From assembly GCA_025356695.1 (NCBI GenBank), contig JANXSE010000016.1, positions 1 through 64,000 of the forward strand: a stretch of DNA of 64,000 nt. The letters run 5' to 3'. This document shows, piece after piece, positions 48,445 to 57,046 of the stretch; position 1 is the stretch's first letter, and the number at the start of each line of letters is the position of its first letter. The position numbers were made by a program, and so were the translations under genes. The stretch comes from Betaproteobacteria bacterium. Its GTDB lineage: Bacteria; Pseudomonadota; Gammaproteobacteria; Burkholderiales; SG8-41. The notes beneath the pieces are model-generated. The model was not told where the DNA came from. It searched no databases and was given only the letters and a program-made list of their open reading frames with translations.

Positions 48445-48461
48445 CCGGAAACTTTTTCCGG
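48445..48461 (+). promoter_or_regulatory. Hairpin followed by T-rich run in the cold-shock leader
   Basis: CCGGAAA-CTT-TTTCCGG is a perfect 7-base-pair hairpin, followed within three bases by TTTTTT (48465-48470), 30 bases before the csp start. On the plus strand it looks like an intrinsic terminator or attenuator inside the leader. The clpS gene on the left points away, so it does not end there. Confidence 0.5.
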
Positions 48462-48490
48462 TAATTTTTTAGTTTATGAGGTATTGCAAT

Positions 48491-48694
48491 ATGGCAACAG
48501 GCACTGTGAAATGGTTCAACGACGCTAAGGGTTATGGCTTCATTACGCCGGATGACGGCAGTGAAGATCTTTTTGCCCATTTTTCCGCGATCCAAATGGG
48601 TGGCTTCAAAACCCTGAAGGAAGGCCAGAAGGTTACTTTCGAGGTAACCCAAGGTCCGAAAGGTAAGCAAGCCTCGAATATTCAAGGCGCCTAA
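48491..48694 (+). CDS. Cold-shock protein, CspA family
   Basis: 67 residues, the normal CspA length. It has both RNA-binding motifs, [10 protein letters not shown] (RNP1) and DLFAHFSAI (RNP2), and opens [13 protein letters not shown]. It binds single-stranded RNA and DNA and melts RNA structure. It is monocistronic between a structured leader and a strong terminator at 48733. Cold induction is likely from the leader but unproven. Confidence 0.96.
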   Translation: MATGTVKWFNDAKGYGFITPDDGSEDLFAHFSAIQMGGFKTLKEGQKVTFEVTQGPKGKQASNIQGA

Positions 48695-48732
48695 GCTAAC
48701 GGTATACAGCACCACAGAATATCGATAGAAAG

Positions 48733-48762
48733 CCCGTCCGCTCACCCGGACGGGTTTTTTTT
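48733..48762 (+). terminator. Intrinsic terminator of the cold-shock gene
   Basis: CCCGTCCG-CTCACC-CGGACGGG followed by eight T residues, a strong rho-independent terminator 38 bases after the csp stop. The remaining bases to 48997 hold no recognised feature apart from the leader of the next gene. Confidence 0.9.
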
Positions 48763-48997
48763 CGCCGTTTTCCCGAAGTCCCCTTCACTTCGCGCCCGCC
48801 CGCCACAAGGCGCGCAGGGTTATTTATGCCGGCCGCAATAAATGCGATAATGTTGCCACGCATCTAGACGAACGGGTGGCGGGCGCGGCTTTAACCCCTG
48901 TTGCCCCTATCCCCTTCAGGACGCCTCGACAGATCGCCGTGCCACGCCGATCGCCTCGACTATCATTCAACGAACATTCCAACGGAGACAGAGAATC

Positions 48998-50374
48998 ATG
49001 GCTGACAAACTTGACTTGCTAAAAATCGCGCAGGAAGAACAGAACGGTGATCTGTTCAAAACCCTGGACGGCATCTACAAGCGGTCAAAGGTGCAGCCGC
49101 GCGGCTTTACCGACGCAGTCATCTGGGAAGGCGGCAGCAACGCCGGCGGTGTGAAACCGGTCGCCCATGCCCTCACCGACATGTTTGCTTTGAACGGCAC
49201 GATCATGGCGCTCGACGTGCTGGGCCTGCCTTTCCTTGGCGTGCCGATGATGGCGCAGTTCCGTCACGACACCAAACTGAAGTCGCTTGAGTGGTTCGGC
49301 AAGATGGACAACATCTCCCTGAAATGGTCGACGGCCGGCGACTTCATGGTCAACGACGGCGGCAAAAAAGTCGTGGTGGCCGGCAAGTCGGCGAATGCGC
49401 CGCTGCGCACCGCCGCCGGCGTTTACTGCAACGTGCGCCCCTACGGCGGCATCACCAGCATCCGCTTCATGCCGGGCCTGCCCTATTCGCAGGACAACAA
49501 GAAATTCGTCGTCGATAAAGCCACCGGCAACATCCACTCGGAAATGAACACGCCGGGCGTGCGCATGGCCTACGCTGCGCGCCTGTTCCTGAAAATGGTA
49601 CACGAAACCGGCCAGATCGGCCGTGTCGCCACCAAGCCGACGCAGGCCAAGGAAGATGCGGTCAACGCCGGCATCATGCGCTGGCTGTTGAAGGGCACGA
49701 AGTTCAAGTTGAAGCGCCAGTATTCGGTGGACGCCTACGAAGAGCATAAAGAGAACGTTGATGCGATCACCGCACTGCTGCCGAAGGACTTCAAGACCGG
49801 CATGGAAAACTGGGGCGGCGATGTGTACGAGCACATTTCCGACACTAATTTCGGCCTGCTGTTGCACGACATGATCCAGCAGCGCCCCTGCATCGTTTAC
49901 GCCACCGACCTCGACGGCGATCGTCTGACCGACCTGATGGCGGACGCGCCCGACGTGCTGCGCGCCTGGGGCCAGATTGTACTCGACAAGGTCGGCGCCA
50001 AAGTCGACATGAAGAAGCTGTGGGTCGACATGGGTTTCACGATGACCAACGGCAAGGACATGACCAGCGTCATGTACCGCATGGAAGGTGCGCCGATTTA
50101 CGAACAAACGCTCGGCTCGGCCGACGCCATGCTGCTGCGTCTGCTGGACGGCGACGAAACCGTTGGCGGCGAAAAACAGCCGTACGATCCACGCATTCAT
50201 TTCGTGTTGATCAACGAAGCCTACAAAGCGGCCAACCCAGGCAACGCCGAGCTAGCCAAATGGCTTGATGCGCAACTGGCAACCTTCGACAAGATCTACA
50301 GCGGTAAGCGTCCTCGCTACATTGACGGTTACCTCAAGTTGAAAGAAGCGATCAAACCGTGGGGCACCAAGTAA
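48998..50374 (+). CDS. Unrecognised 458-residue soluble protein
   Basis: 458 residues, no signal peptide and no membrane helices. A good ribosome site (GGAGACAGAGAATC) precedes the ATG, and a strong terminator follows at 50409, so this is a stand-alone and probably well-expressed gene. Codon use is clean and the opposite-strand open frame is a shadow. Features include GGVKPVAHALTDMFALNG, a Met/Gly-rich NVRPYGGITSIRFMPGLPYS and YATDLDGDRLTDLMADAP, but I cannot place it in a family. In many relatives this position next to rluE and clpS holds icd; the motifs of isocitrate dehydrogenase are absent. Confidence 0.75.
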   Translation: MADKLDLLKIAQEEQNGDLFKTLDGIYKRSKVQPRGFTDAVIWEGGSNAGGVKPVAHALTDMFALNGTIMALDVLGLPFLGVPMMAQFRHDTKLKSLEWFGKMDNISLKWSTAGDFMVNDGGKKVVVAGKSANAPLRTAAGVYCNVRPYGGITSIRFMPGLPYSQDNKKFVVDKATGNIHSEMNTPGVRMAYAARLFLKMVHETGQIGRVATKPTQAKEDAVNAGIMRWLLKGTKFKLKRQYSVDAYEEHKENVDAITALLPKDFKTGMENWGGDVYEHISDTNFGLLLHDMIQQRPCIVYATDLDGDRLTDLMADAPDVLRAWGQIVLDKVGAKVDMKKLWVDMGFTMTNGKDMTSVMYRMEGAPIYEQTLGSADAMLLRLLDGDETVGGEKQPYDPRIHFVLINEAYKAANPGNAELAKWLDAQLATFDKIYSGKRPRYIDGYLKLKEAIKPWGTK

Positions 50375-50408
50375 TCCGGCAATCAGCATCCGGACATACC
50401 GTGTAAGT

Positions 50409-50437
50409 AACGCCCGCATCCGCGGGCGTTGCTTTTT
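50409..50437 (+). terminator. Intrinsic terminator after the 458-residue protein
   Basis: AACGCCCGC-ATCC-GCGGGCGTT followed by GCTTTTT, a 9-base-pair stem 35 bases after the stop at 50374. Confidence 0.9.
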
Positions 50438-50464
50438 CCGCGCCGATTTTTGCGCTGCGAACGC

Positions 50465-51052
50465 ATGAGCCAGATCATCCTTTTCAACAAACCCTACGGC
50501 GTGCTGTGCCAGTTCAGCCCAAGCGATGGCCGGCAGACGCTGAAGGATTTCATATCGACGCCAGCCGTCTACGCAGCGGGCCGGCTCGATGCAGACAGCG
50601 AAGGTCTGGTCGTATTGACCGGTGACGGGCGTTTGCAAAACCGCATCAGCGCACCTGAACATAAACTCGTCAAAACCTATCTGGTACAGGTCGAGGGCAT
50701 TCCGACGCCCGCAGCCCTCAACAGACTTTCGCAGGGAATCGATCTGCGCGACTTCTTAACGAAACCGGCCGGGGTCGAAGCGGTCGACGAACCGGTTTGG
50801 TTATGGCCGCGCAATCCGCCGGTGCGTTTTCGCAAAAACATACCGACCCGCTGGCTGAAAATCGCCATCAGCGAAGGCAAGAACCGGCAGGTGCGCCGGA
50901 TGACGGCAGCGGTCGGTTTTCCGACGCTGCGGCTCGTGCGTTACAGCATCGGCGACTGGACCATCGACGGCCTGTCGCCCGGCGCGTGCAGGGAAACCGC
51001 CGCCGCCATCGCTCATGCGTCGTCGCCGCACATGCAACACCGTCACAAGTAA
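50465..51052 (+). CDS. rluE: 23S rRNA pseudouridine synthase RluE-like
   Basis: 195 residues from the ATG at 50465 ([17 protein letters not shown]). The RsuA-family catalytic motif [10 protein letters not shown] has the active Asp at residue 42; [31 protein letters not shown] closes the core. There is no S4 domain, as in RluE, which modifies U2457 of 23S rRNA. In E. coli rluE, nudJ and mnmA are neighbours; here nudJ and mnmA lie about 7 kb away, split by the TonB/HupE block. Confidence 0.88.
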   Translation: MSQIILFNKPYGVLCQFSPSDGRQTLKDFISTPAVYAAGRLDADSEGLVVLTGDGRLQNRISAPEHKLVKTYLVQVEGIPTPAALNRLSQGIDLRDFLTKPAGVEAVDEPVWLWPRNPPVRFRKNIPTRWLKIAISEGKNRQVRRMTAAVGFPTLRLVRYSIGDWTIDGLSPGACRETAAAIAHASSPHMQHRHK

Positions 51053-51160
51053 AGTAGACTTCCCGTTCAACGCGCGGTCCAATTGCGTTTACTGCATTTT
51101 CGCAATGGCAACACGTGCGGCGTCTGAAACAATCAACAATATCCGGAGAGGAAAATACGC

Positions 51161-51331
51161 ATGCGCAAACTGTTAACAATGCTGGTTGCCGCAATCTTTG
51201 CTGCCGCATCGCTGAACGTCGCGGCCGCCGAATCGTCCGGGGGCGACGCACCCAAGGCATCGGCAAAAAAATCCGACAAGGCGAAAAAGCCGGCTAAAGG
51301 CAAGAAATCGAGAAAAACCGGCAAAAAGTAA
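51161..51331 (+). CDS. Small exported Lys-rich protein (paralogue 1)
   Basis: 56 residues. A signal peptide (MRKLLTMLVAAIFAAASLNVAAA) is followed by a very basic tail rich in Lys, Ser, Ala and Gly (KASAKKSDKAKKPAKGKK). A GGAGAGG site precedes the ATG and a terminator-like hairpin follows. It resembles the two other small genes at 51554 and 57111 in architecture, leader and terminator, though its tail lacks acidic residues. Function unknown; a polycationic or metal/polyanion-binding periplasmic peptide is conceivable. Confidence 0.72.
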   Translation: MRKLLTMLVAAIFAAASLNVAAAESSGGDAPKASAKKSDKAKKPAKGKKSRKTGKK

Positions 51332-51345
51332 GCGCTGGCCAACTC

Positions 51346-51381
51346 AATAAAAGGTAGGGTAATTTCTGCCTTTTATTTTTT
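51346..51381 (+). terminator. Terminator-like hairpin after paralogue 1
   Basis: AATAAAAGGTAG and CTGCCTTTTATT form a 12-pair stem (one G-U) with an eight-base loop, followed by T residues. The GGTAG/CTGCC core resembles the terminators of the two sister genes. Confidence 0.75.
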
Positions 51382-51453
51382 ATGTTACTGAATTATAATA
51401 AAAAAACTTGGACGTTGACGATGTTCGACCACGGCTGTGAGCAAGTATGTAAT

Positions 51454-51490
51454 TTGCGTCAACCGCCGTGGTAATGAACGCGTTAATTGC
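51454..51490 (+). promoter_or_regulatory. Leader element shared with the paralogue at 57111
   Basis: TTGCGTCAACC (51454-51464) and GCGTTAATTGC (51480-51490) lie 64 bases before the ATG of the small gene at 51554. The same two words with near-identical spacing occur at 57011-57046, 65 bases before the ATG at 57111. A weaker version (GCGTTTACTGC, 51085-51095) precedes the gene at 51161 by 66 bases. A shared activator site is the simplest reading. Confidence 0.6.
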
Positions 51491-51553
51491 TGTGACCGCA
51501 GGTTGGTCGTAATTCCAAGGATGTGGTTTTTATTAAACTAAAGAGGAAACAAC

Positions 51554-51688
51554 ATGAGCAAACTGCTTGCCGCAATTTTCGCCGCTATGTTCGCACTGGG
51601 CACCGTCTCTGTCTTCGCGGCTGATGCCAAGAAAGACGAGCCGAAAAAAGAAGCCAAGAAAGAAGAAGCCAAGAAAGACAAGAAGTAA
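51554..51688 (+). CDS. Small exported Lys/Glu-rich protein (paralogue 2)
   Basis: 44 residues. The signal peptide MSKLLAAIFAAMFALGTVSVFA is followed by a 22-residue tail made almost only of Asp, Ala, Lys and Glu (KKDEPKKEAKKEEAKK). An AGAGGAAAC site precedes the ATG and a strong terminator follows at 51705. Its signal peptide and tail closely resemble those of the 57111 gene. Likely a small periplasmic, highly charged peptide; function unknown. Confidence 0.75.
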   Translation: MSKLLAAIFAAMFALGTVSVFAADAKKDEPKKEAKKEEAKKDKK

Positions 51689-51704
51689 TATTCTTGCTTT
51701 CCGC

Positions 51705-51736
51705 AAAACGGCAGGGTTCATACCCTGCCGTTTTTT
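51705..51736. terminator. Bidirectional terminator between small gene and TonB receptor
   Basis: AAAACGGCAGGG-TTCATA-CCCTGCCGTTTT, a 12-pair stem with A and T tracts on both sides, serving the plus-strand small gene and the minus-strand receptor gene ending at 51750. The core and the following TTTTTTATTG(T/C)CTGCGC sequence recur at 57311-57347. Confidence 0.9.
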
Positions 51737-51749
51737 ATTGTCTGCGCAC

Positions 51750-53828
51750 CTAGAAACTGAGAATGGCAGACAAGCGGAACGAACGCGGTTCCGTCGGATG
51801 AAGGTGAATGTCGTTGACCGGTGCCGCCTCGCCCTTCAGTTGCGACGTGTAGGCATAGTCGATCTGGCTCGCGCGCCGGTTCAGCAGATTGAACACATCG
51901 AGTTGCAGGCGCGCCTTCTTTTCAAATTTGTAGCCGATGCGCCCCGACAACAGCGTGGTTGAATTCGAGCGCAGTGAATTGTCTTCGATCAGCGGGCGCG
52001 GCCCGAAATAACGCAATCGCATGCTGCCGTAATAAGGCCCCTTGTTATCAACCGTCGCCGTCAGCGTGGCCACACCCTCGACCGCCCCGGGCACACGGTC
52101 GCCCGCGCCGGTCGGCACGAGGTCCGCGTAGCGCGCCCGCGTGTAGGCGATGTCGGCATCGACCACGAGCCACGACGCCGGCGTATAAAAATTCGAGAAC
52201 TCGAAGCCGACGCGCCGGCTCGGCCGTCCCGTATCCGCAGTGGTGCCGGCATCCCCCTGAAACAACAACTCGGACTGAAAATCCAGTCTGAAGACCGTGA
52301 ACGAACTTTGCAGATTCGGTATTAGCGCGGTCCGCAGGCCGGTTTCGTAACCAGTGGCGCGCACCAGCAGGGGTTCGCGCACTGCAGCGTTGGCCGGGTT
52401 CTTCGGATCAACGGTGATCGTCGCGCCGCGCGCATCGTTGCTGCGAAAGCCGCGGCCGGCATTGACGTAATACTCGGTCTTCGACCACGGCCCGAAGACG
52501 AGATTGAGCTTGGGGCTAATCATGTGATCGTTGACGCGGCCTGAATTGGCCGCCCTGTCGCTGGCGACATCGGCACGGTAATAATCGCCGCGCACACCGG
52601 CCACCGTGCGGAACCAGTCGTTCCAGCGCAAGCCATTCTGGTAATACAAAGCTCCGCTGGTCTCTACCACGTGGTCGTTGCGCGTGGTTGCGATGACAGT
52701 GCGCTGCGCGGAATTGAAAAGACCGACATTGATGTTGTCATTGCGCGCCTGAAAGCCGAAGGTGTTCTCCACCTCACGCGCGCCCCATTTTTCGAACAGG
52801 GTGTGCCTGGCGTTGACGCCGCTGGTGACGCGATTGTCGCGCTGCTCGAACTGGTCGCCGTTGACCGCGTCGTCCTGGAAAAATGTGAAGTTGTTCCACA
52901 ACTGCAGCCGGCTGCGGATCACGTAGGCATTCGTCGAAGTCGCGCTGTTCTCGCCGGTTTTGTTCCACGCCGACGACAAACTGTAACGACTGGCTTCGCC
53001 GCCGTCGCTCGGATCGAGCGTGTCCCAGCGGCCGATCAGCCCGGCGTCAAGCGCGCGCTTCGGAATCTGGTTGGTCGCATTCCATTGGCCCTGATAGCCC
53101 ATTGCCGTGATGCTGAAGCCGTTTTGCGCAGTGCCGTCGGCATAGCGCAGCAGGCCGCTGAACTTCCTGAAATCATCGGGTTTCGTCCACGGCCCGTCGG
53201 TATGAAATACTTCCAGCGCGTAGAGCAGATTGCCGTTGCCGGCTTTCGGCGTGTCCGCCAGCAGCATGCGACGGTAACCAAAGCCGCCAAACCCGGCTTC
53301 GGCGACGCCCTTGTCGAGACGCTGCGGATACAGCACCGAGACGGCACCGGCCGCGGAAAAATCGCCGTCCTCGGCAGAATACGGCCCTTTTTTATATTGC
53401 ATGCTGCTGACGAGATCCGGAATCATGAAATTCAGGTCGCTGTAACCCTGACCATGCCCGTGCGTGCGCTGATTCACCGGCATGCCGTCGACTGTAATGG
53501 CGAGATCGGTGCCGTGGTCGAGGTTCATGCCGCGCAGAAAATACTGGTTGGCTTTGCCCTCGCCGCTGTGCTGGGTGATGATCAGGCCGGGCGTGCCCTC
53601 AAGCAATTCGCCGGGACGGTAATTGGGGCGCGCTTCGATCTGCTTGCGCGTAAAAGTGCCCTGACTGGAAGAATCGGCAGTGCCGATCAGATCGGTGGAC
53701 GAGCCGGTAACGTCAACCTCATCGAGCGTTTGCACGCCGGCGGCAATCGACGACGCACCCAAAACGCATGCCGCCGTCAACGCAACAACGCGGACAGCAG
53801 CGATCAAATCGTTGCGCTGAACTTGCAC
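51750..53828 (-). CDS. TonB-dependent outer-membrane receptor
   Basis: 692 residues from a GTG at 53828; no ATG is available before the signal peptide (VVALTAACVLGASSIAA). The N-terminal plug contains the TonB box-like LDEVDVTG and YRPGELLEGTPGLIITQHSGEGKANQYFLRGMNLDHGTDLAITVDG. The C-terminal barrel ends in aromatic F (LSAILSF), as in outer-membrane barrels. It is the last gene of a minus-strand operon with tonB, hupE and a TPR gene, so it probably imports a metal chelate; nickel or cobalt is suggested by HupE, not shown by the receptor itself. Confidence 0.9.
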   Translation of the reverse strand: MQVQRNDLIAAVRVVALTAACVLGASSIAAGVQTLDEVDVTGSSTDLIGTADSSSQGTFTRKQIEARPNYRPGELLEGTPGLIITQHSGEGKANQYFLRGMNLDHGTDLAITVDGMPVNQRTHGHGQGYSDLNFMIPDLVSSMQYKKGPYSAEDGDFSAAGAVSVLYPQRLDKGVAEAGFGGFGYRRMLLADTPKAGNGNLLYALEVFHTDGPWTKPDDFRKFSGLLRYADGTAQNGFSITAMGYQGQWNATNQIPKRALDAGLIGRWDTLDPSDGGEASRYSLSSAWNKTGENSATSTNAYVIRSRLQLWNNFTFFQDDAVNGDQFEQRDNRVTSGVNARHTLFEKWGAREVENTFGFQARNDNINVGLFNSAQRTVIATTRNDHVVETSGALYYQNGLRWNDWFRTVAGVRGDYYRADVASDRAANSGRVNDHMISPKLNLVFGPWSKTEYYVNAGRGFRSNDARGATITVDPKNPANAAVREPLLVRATGYETGLRTALIPNLQSSFTVFRLDFQSELLFQGDAGTTADTGRPSRRVGFEFSNFYTPASWLVVDADIAYTRARYADLVPTGAGDRVPGAVEGVATLTATVDNKGPYYGSMRLRYFGPRPLIEDNSLRSNSTTLLSGRIGYKFEKKARLQLDVFNLLNRRASQIDYAYTSQLKGEAAPVNDIHLHPTEPRSFRLSAILSF

Positions 53829-53840
53829 GGCAATCCCGGA

Positions 53841-54554
53841 TCAGTTTTTGAGTTGAAAGCGCACCGGCACATCGACCACGTGCGCAATCGGCTTTTCGCC
53901 GAGACGCGCAGGCACGAAAGACCAGCCCTGCACCGCGCGCAATGCCGCTTCGTCGAGCACGGGCGTGCCCGAGGTCTGTGCCACCGCCACCTGGTCGGGC
54001 GTGCCCTTCGCGCTGACCTGCACGCGCAACACCACTAGCCCCTCGATACCGAGCCGGCGCGCCATCGGCGGATAGGCCGGACGCGGATTGTTCAGATAGG
54101 CGACGTTGAAATGCGGCGGTTCGATGACTTCACTGTGCGACGGCGCCGCCGCTGCAACCGCCACTTTCGTGACCGGCGGCGCGGCGGGCGTTTCCACCAC
54201 GGGCACGGCCGCCACCGGTGCCGTCGTCGCGCGTTCGACCACGATGGCCTCTGGCGCCGGCGTGCGCTGCACCGCCTGCACCGGCTGTGGTGCCGGCTGC
54301 GGCACATGGCGCTCGTGGCTGTGGGTATGTTTGGGCGCCGGCGGCACTTCGACGACCGGCGCCGCAACGGGCGCTGCTTCGACCATCGTCACAGTCAGCG
54401 TCTGCGGCGGTTCGACCGGCAGGCGTTGCCAGACCTGATACAGCAACACGCCCGCGGCGGCATGCACCGTCAGTGAAATCAGCAAGGCGGGCGTGAACGC
54501 CCGCGCGGCGCGGCGGCCGGCGATTTCAACTGGGTAATTGCCGGTGGCGAACAT
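53841..54554 (-). CDS. Energy transducer TonB
   Basis: 237 residues. One N-terminal membrane helix (PALLISLTVHAAAGVLLYQVW) with the SLTVH motif typical of TonB is followed by a long Pro/Ala/Val-rich periplasmic spacer (about 50-150) with a His-rich patch (KHTHSHERH). The C-terminal domain (about 160-237) has the TonB motif YPPMARRLGIEGLVVLRVQVSAKG. It is dedicated to the receptor encoded 12 bases downstream. The His patch might bind metal, which would suit the HupE context. Confidence 0.9.
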   Translation of the reverse strand: MFATGNYPVEIAGRRAARAFTPALLISLTVHAAAGVLLYQVWQRLPVEPPQTLTVTMVEAAPVAAPVVEVPPAPKHTHSHERHVPQPAPQPVQAVQRTPAPEAIVVERATTAPVAAVPVVETPAAPPVTKVAVAAAAPSHSEVIEPPHFNVAYLNNPRPAYPPMARRLGIEGLVVLRVQVSAKGTPDQVAVAQTSGTPVLDEAALRAVQGWSFVPARLGEKPIAHVVDVPVRFQLKN

Positions 54555-54601
54555 GGTCTTTGGCAGGTCAGTGAGCGTGTTGTTAACGGATTATTATGCC
54601 A

Positions 54602-55726
54602 TCAAAAAACAAGCACTTTAAGGTTGAACGCGCGCTCGACGAACCACACCGACGCCAGCAGCGAAATCAGGGCCGAACCGCCGACCAGCACGACGCGCCG
54701 GTAAAACCAGGTGCGGCGCAAAGCGAAGGCCACCGGCAGAAATACCGCAACGATCGCCAGTTGCCCGGTTTCAACGCCCAGATTGAAGCCGACGAGCGCC
54801 AGCAACAGGGCGTCACGCGGCAGGCCGAGATCGGCCAGCACGCTGGCAAAACCAAAGCCGTGGATCAGGCCGAAACCGAAAGCCACCATCCAGCGCCGTC
54901 CCTGGAACAGCGGAAAGATGTTGTTCAGCGCCGCCAGCACGACCGACAGCGCGATCGCCGATTCGGTCAGGCGCGTCGGCAATGAAATGACGCCCAGCGC
55001 GGCGAGACTCAGCGTGATCGAGTGCGCCACCGTAAACGCGGTAACGATTTTCAACACATCCCAGAACGCCGTCTTGAAACGCTCCACGGCGCGCCATTGA
55101 TGGTGCGTGATCACCAGCACCGCGGGCAGCAACAGTGACAGCAAAAACAGAATGTGGTCGAAACCGATCCAGATATGCCAGACGCCTTCGCGGCCGTAAT
55201 CGAAAAACTGCGTGACGCGGCTCGGTTTGGTGAGTTCGAATCGCTGTTGCGCCGCATCCGGACTGAAGATCGCGGTGCGCGTGGCGCCGTCGAACTCGAG
55301 GCGCAGCAGACCCTTGTGCTGCGGATCGAGATCAAAAAACAGGTTGTAGCCGAGCGTCAGCACGCCGCCCGCTTTGGCGCAGGGCGCTTCGAAACGCAAT
55401 ACCGCATAGGCGCCGTCGCTGTGATTGTCGACGAGGTGTTCGGTGACGCGCGGCTGGCAGGCCTTGCCGTCGAGCGCGACGGTCAGGCGTGACAGCGCAT
55501 AAGCATCGATCTCCGGGTGGCGCGCGCGCAATTCGCCCCAGGTGATTTCACCGTTGCCGTTGCTGTCCAGCCCGATCGCAAAATCAAGATCGCGCAACGC
55601 GATGTCCCATTGGCCGCGCACAGTGTCGCCGGCCACCGCTACACCGAGGTAACTGTCGCTCGGTTTGTGCGCAGCGGCGGCCGCTGCAAAAAATGCCAAT
55701 AACGCAAAGAGGAGCGCGCGCATCAT
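54602..55726 (-). CDS. HupE/UreJ family protein with N-terminal exported domain
   Basis: 374 residues. A signal peptide (MMRALLFALLAFFAAAAAA) is followed by a roughly 160-residue exported domain containing an EF-hand-like loop, LDSNGNGEITWGEL, and then six membrane helices with the HupE signature HIWIGFDHILFLLSLLLPA and FGLIHGFGFAS. HupE/UreJ proteins are secondary nickel or cobalt permeases. The His-rich helix start and the receptor/TonB neighbours point to metal import through both membranes. It overlaps the TPR gene by 4 bases (ATGA). Confidence 0.88.
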   Translation of the reverse strand: MMRALLFALLAFFAAAAAAHKPSDSYLGVAVAGDTVRGQWDIALRDLDFAIGLDSNGNGEITWGELRARHPEIDAYALSRLTVALDGKACQPRVTEHLVDNHSDGAYAVLRFEAPCAKAGGVLTLGYNLFFDLDPQHKGLLRLEFDGATRTAIFSPDAAQQRFELTKPSRVTQFFDYGREGVWHIWIGFDHILFLLSLLLPAVLVITHHQWRAVERFKTAFWDVLKIVTAFTVAHSITLSLAALGVISLPTRLTESAIALSVVLAALNNIFPLFQGRRWMVAFGFGLIHGFGFASVLADLGLPRDALLLALVGFNLGVETGQLAIVAVFLPVAFALRRTWFYRRVVLVGGSALISLLASVWFVERAFNLKVLVF

Positions 55727-56907
55727 TTCGCCGCTCCCGCGGGCGCGAACTGCGCGGCGAACTTGCGCAAATACCAGTCTTCGATGCCGGTCTGCGCCAT
55801 CCAGTCGAGCACCGGTTTCGCCGCCGCGGCATCTTTCAGCGCGAGCGCGGCTTCAAGCACGGCACGCGCGTCGCGCGGTTCGCGCTGCACGCGCCAGTTG
55901 CTCAGTGCCAGCCTGAGTGCCTCCTGCGGCTGCTTCATGACGACGAGGCTGAAGCGCGACTCCTCCTGCTCATGCGTGGTGTCGCCGCGCATGCGCGCCG
56001 CCGCATAACGTGCTGCCAGCGCTACCTGATGTTCAGGAAACGTTTTGGCGCCCGTCATCTGCCCGGCCAGCGTCAGGCGCAGCAACAACGGATCTGCGCG
56101 CGACCAGTCCTTCAGCAGCGCCAGCACTTCCTGCGGCCGGCCGTAATCGATGAGGAAATCGGCATAGGCGGCGAGCAAAAACCCGTCGGCGATATTCAGC
56201 GCCAGCGCGCGCCTGAAATGTGCCTCGGCCAGCGCCGGCTCGTTCAGCCGCCACGCCATTTCCGCCAGTCGCGTCAGTATCCACAAGCGCTGGTCCGGGT
56301 CGACAGTTTTTGTGCGGTTCATCGACGCCAGCAACGCGTCATGGCTCTGGCGCGCGCGGCCGGTCATGCCCTCGATGAAAGTGATGCAACCGGCATTGGT
56401 CAGCGCGGTAACGTAAGGCGCCATGCGTTCGCAATCCTGGCGCGATGTGGCGTAATCGCCGGTCACCAGATTGATGTCGGCGCGCAACGACAACGCATCA
56501 ATGTCGGAGGGATTGATTTTCAGCGCGGCGTCGAGGTCCGCCAGCGCATGGGTGAAATCGTGGCCGTACTGGCGCAGCGTCGCGCGCATCAGCAGCACGG
56601 CGGCCGGCGGCTGCGCCAGGTTCCACCACGGCTTCAATGCCGCCTGCGCGTAACCGACATAACGCGGATCGCTCTGCCCGCCGGCCTGCGCGAAATAACC
56701 GCGCGCCAGTTGCAGCGCGATCTGCAGGTTTTGCGGATTTTCCGCAAGCTGCCGGCGCAGACCGTTGATCTCGCGCACGACAGGATCGTTCGGCCTGAAC
56801 GGCAGGTGTTCGAGCACTTCGTCGTCCGTGCGCGGCACAAACGGTGCCGCCGCCACCGTGCCGGCAAGCAAAACCCCACACATGGCTGCGTATGCGCAAT
56901 ATCTCAT
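55723..56907 (-). CDS. Exported tetratricopeptide-repeat protein
   Basis: 394 residues from the ATG at 56907; a GTG at 56931 only adds eight residues. A signal peptide (MRYCAYAAMCGVLLAGTVAAA) precedes helical TPR-like repeats (LADLDAALKINPSDIDALSLRADI, EAHFRRALALNIADGFLLAAYAD). No enzyme motif is seen. It is the first gene of the operon that continues into HupE, TonB and the receptor, so it probably acts as a periplasmic scaffold for that system. Similar TPR proteins precede HupE-type genes in some Proteobacteria; that is recalled, not checked. Confidence 0.78.
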   Translation of the reverse strand: MRYCAYAAMCGVLLAGTVAAAPFVPRTDDEVLEHLPFRPNDPVVREINGLRRQLAENPQNLQIALQLARGYFAQAGGQSDPRYVGYAQAALKPWWNLAQPPAAVLLMRATLRQYGHDFTHALADLDAALKINPSDIDALSLRADINLVTGDYATSRQDCERMAPYVTALTNAGCITFIEGMTGRARQSHDALLASMNRTKTVDPDQRLWILTRLAEMAWRLNEPALAEAHFRRALALNIADGFLLAAYADFLIDYGRPQEVLALLKDWSRADPLLLRLTLAGQMTGAKTFPEHQVALAARYAAARMRGDTTHEQEESRFSLVVMKQPQEALRLALSNWRVQREPRDARAVLEAALALKDAAAAKPVLDWMAQTGIEDWYLRKFAAQFAPAGAAK

Positions 56908-57010
56908 ATGAATCAGCGGACTAGCGCCCACCCAAATGGCGGCCGCATTGCAAAGTGACGTAAGCGCTGCATCATAATTGGCTTTGCAAATGGAAACAAC
57001 GTGTTATATA

Positions 57011-57046
57011 TTGCGTCAACCAATTTGGGGGGCCTGCGTTAATTGC
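57011..57046 (+). promoter_or_regulatory. Leader element shared with 51454-51490
   Basis: TTGCGTCAACC (57011-57021) and GCGTTAATTGC (57036-57046) occur 65 bases before the ATG at 57111, matching the leader of the sister gene at 51554 in sequence and position. A TATAAT at 57080-57085 may be the -10 box, placing the element upstream of the promoter. Called by eye. Confidence 0.6.

Noticed and set aside
48998..50374. Isocitrate dehydrogenase
   Set aside because: The position suggested it, but the NADP-binding and substrate motifs of Icd are absent.
53841..54554. Plus-strand Gly/Thr/Ala-rich frames opposite tonB
   Set aside because: They come from the Pro/Ala-rich TonB spacer read backwards and have no motif.
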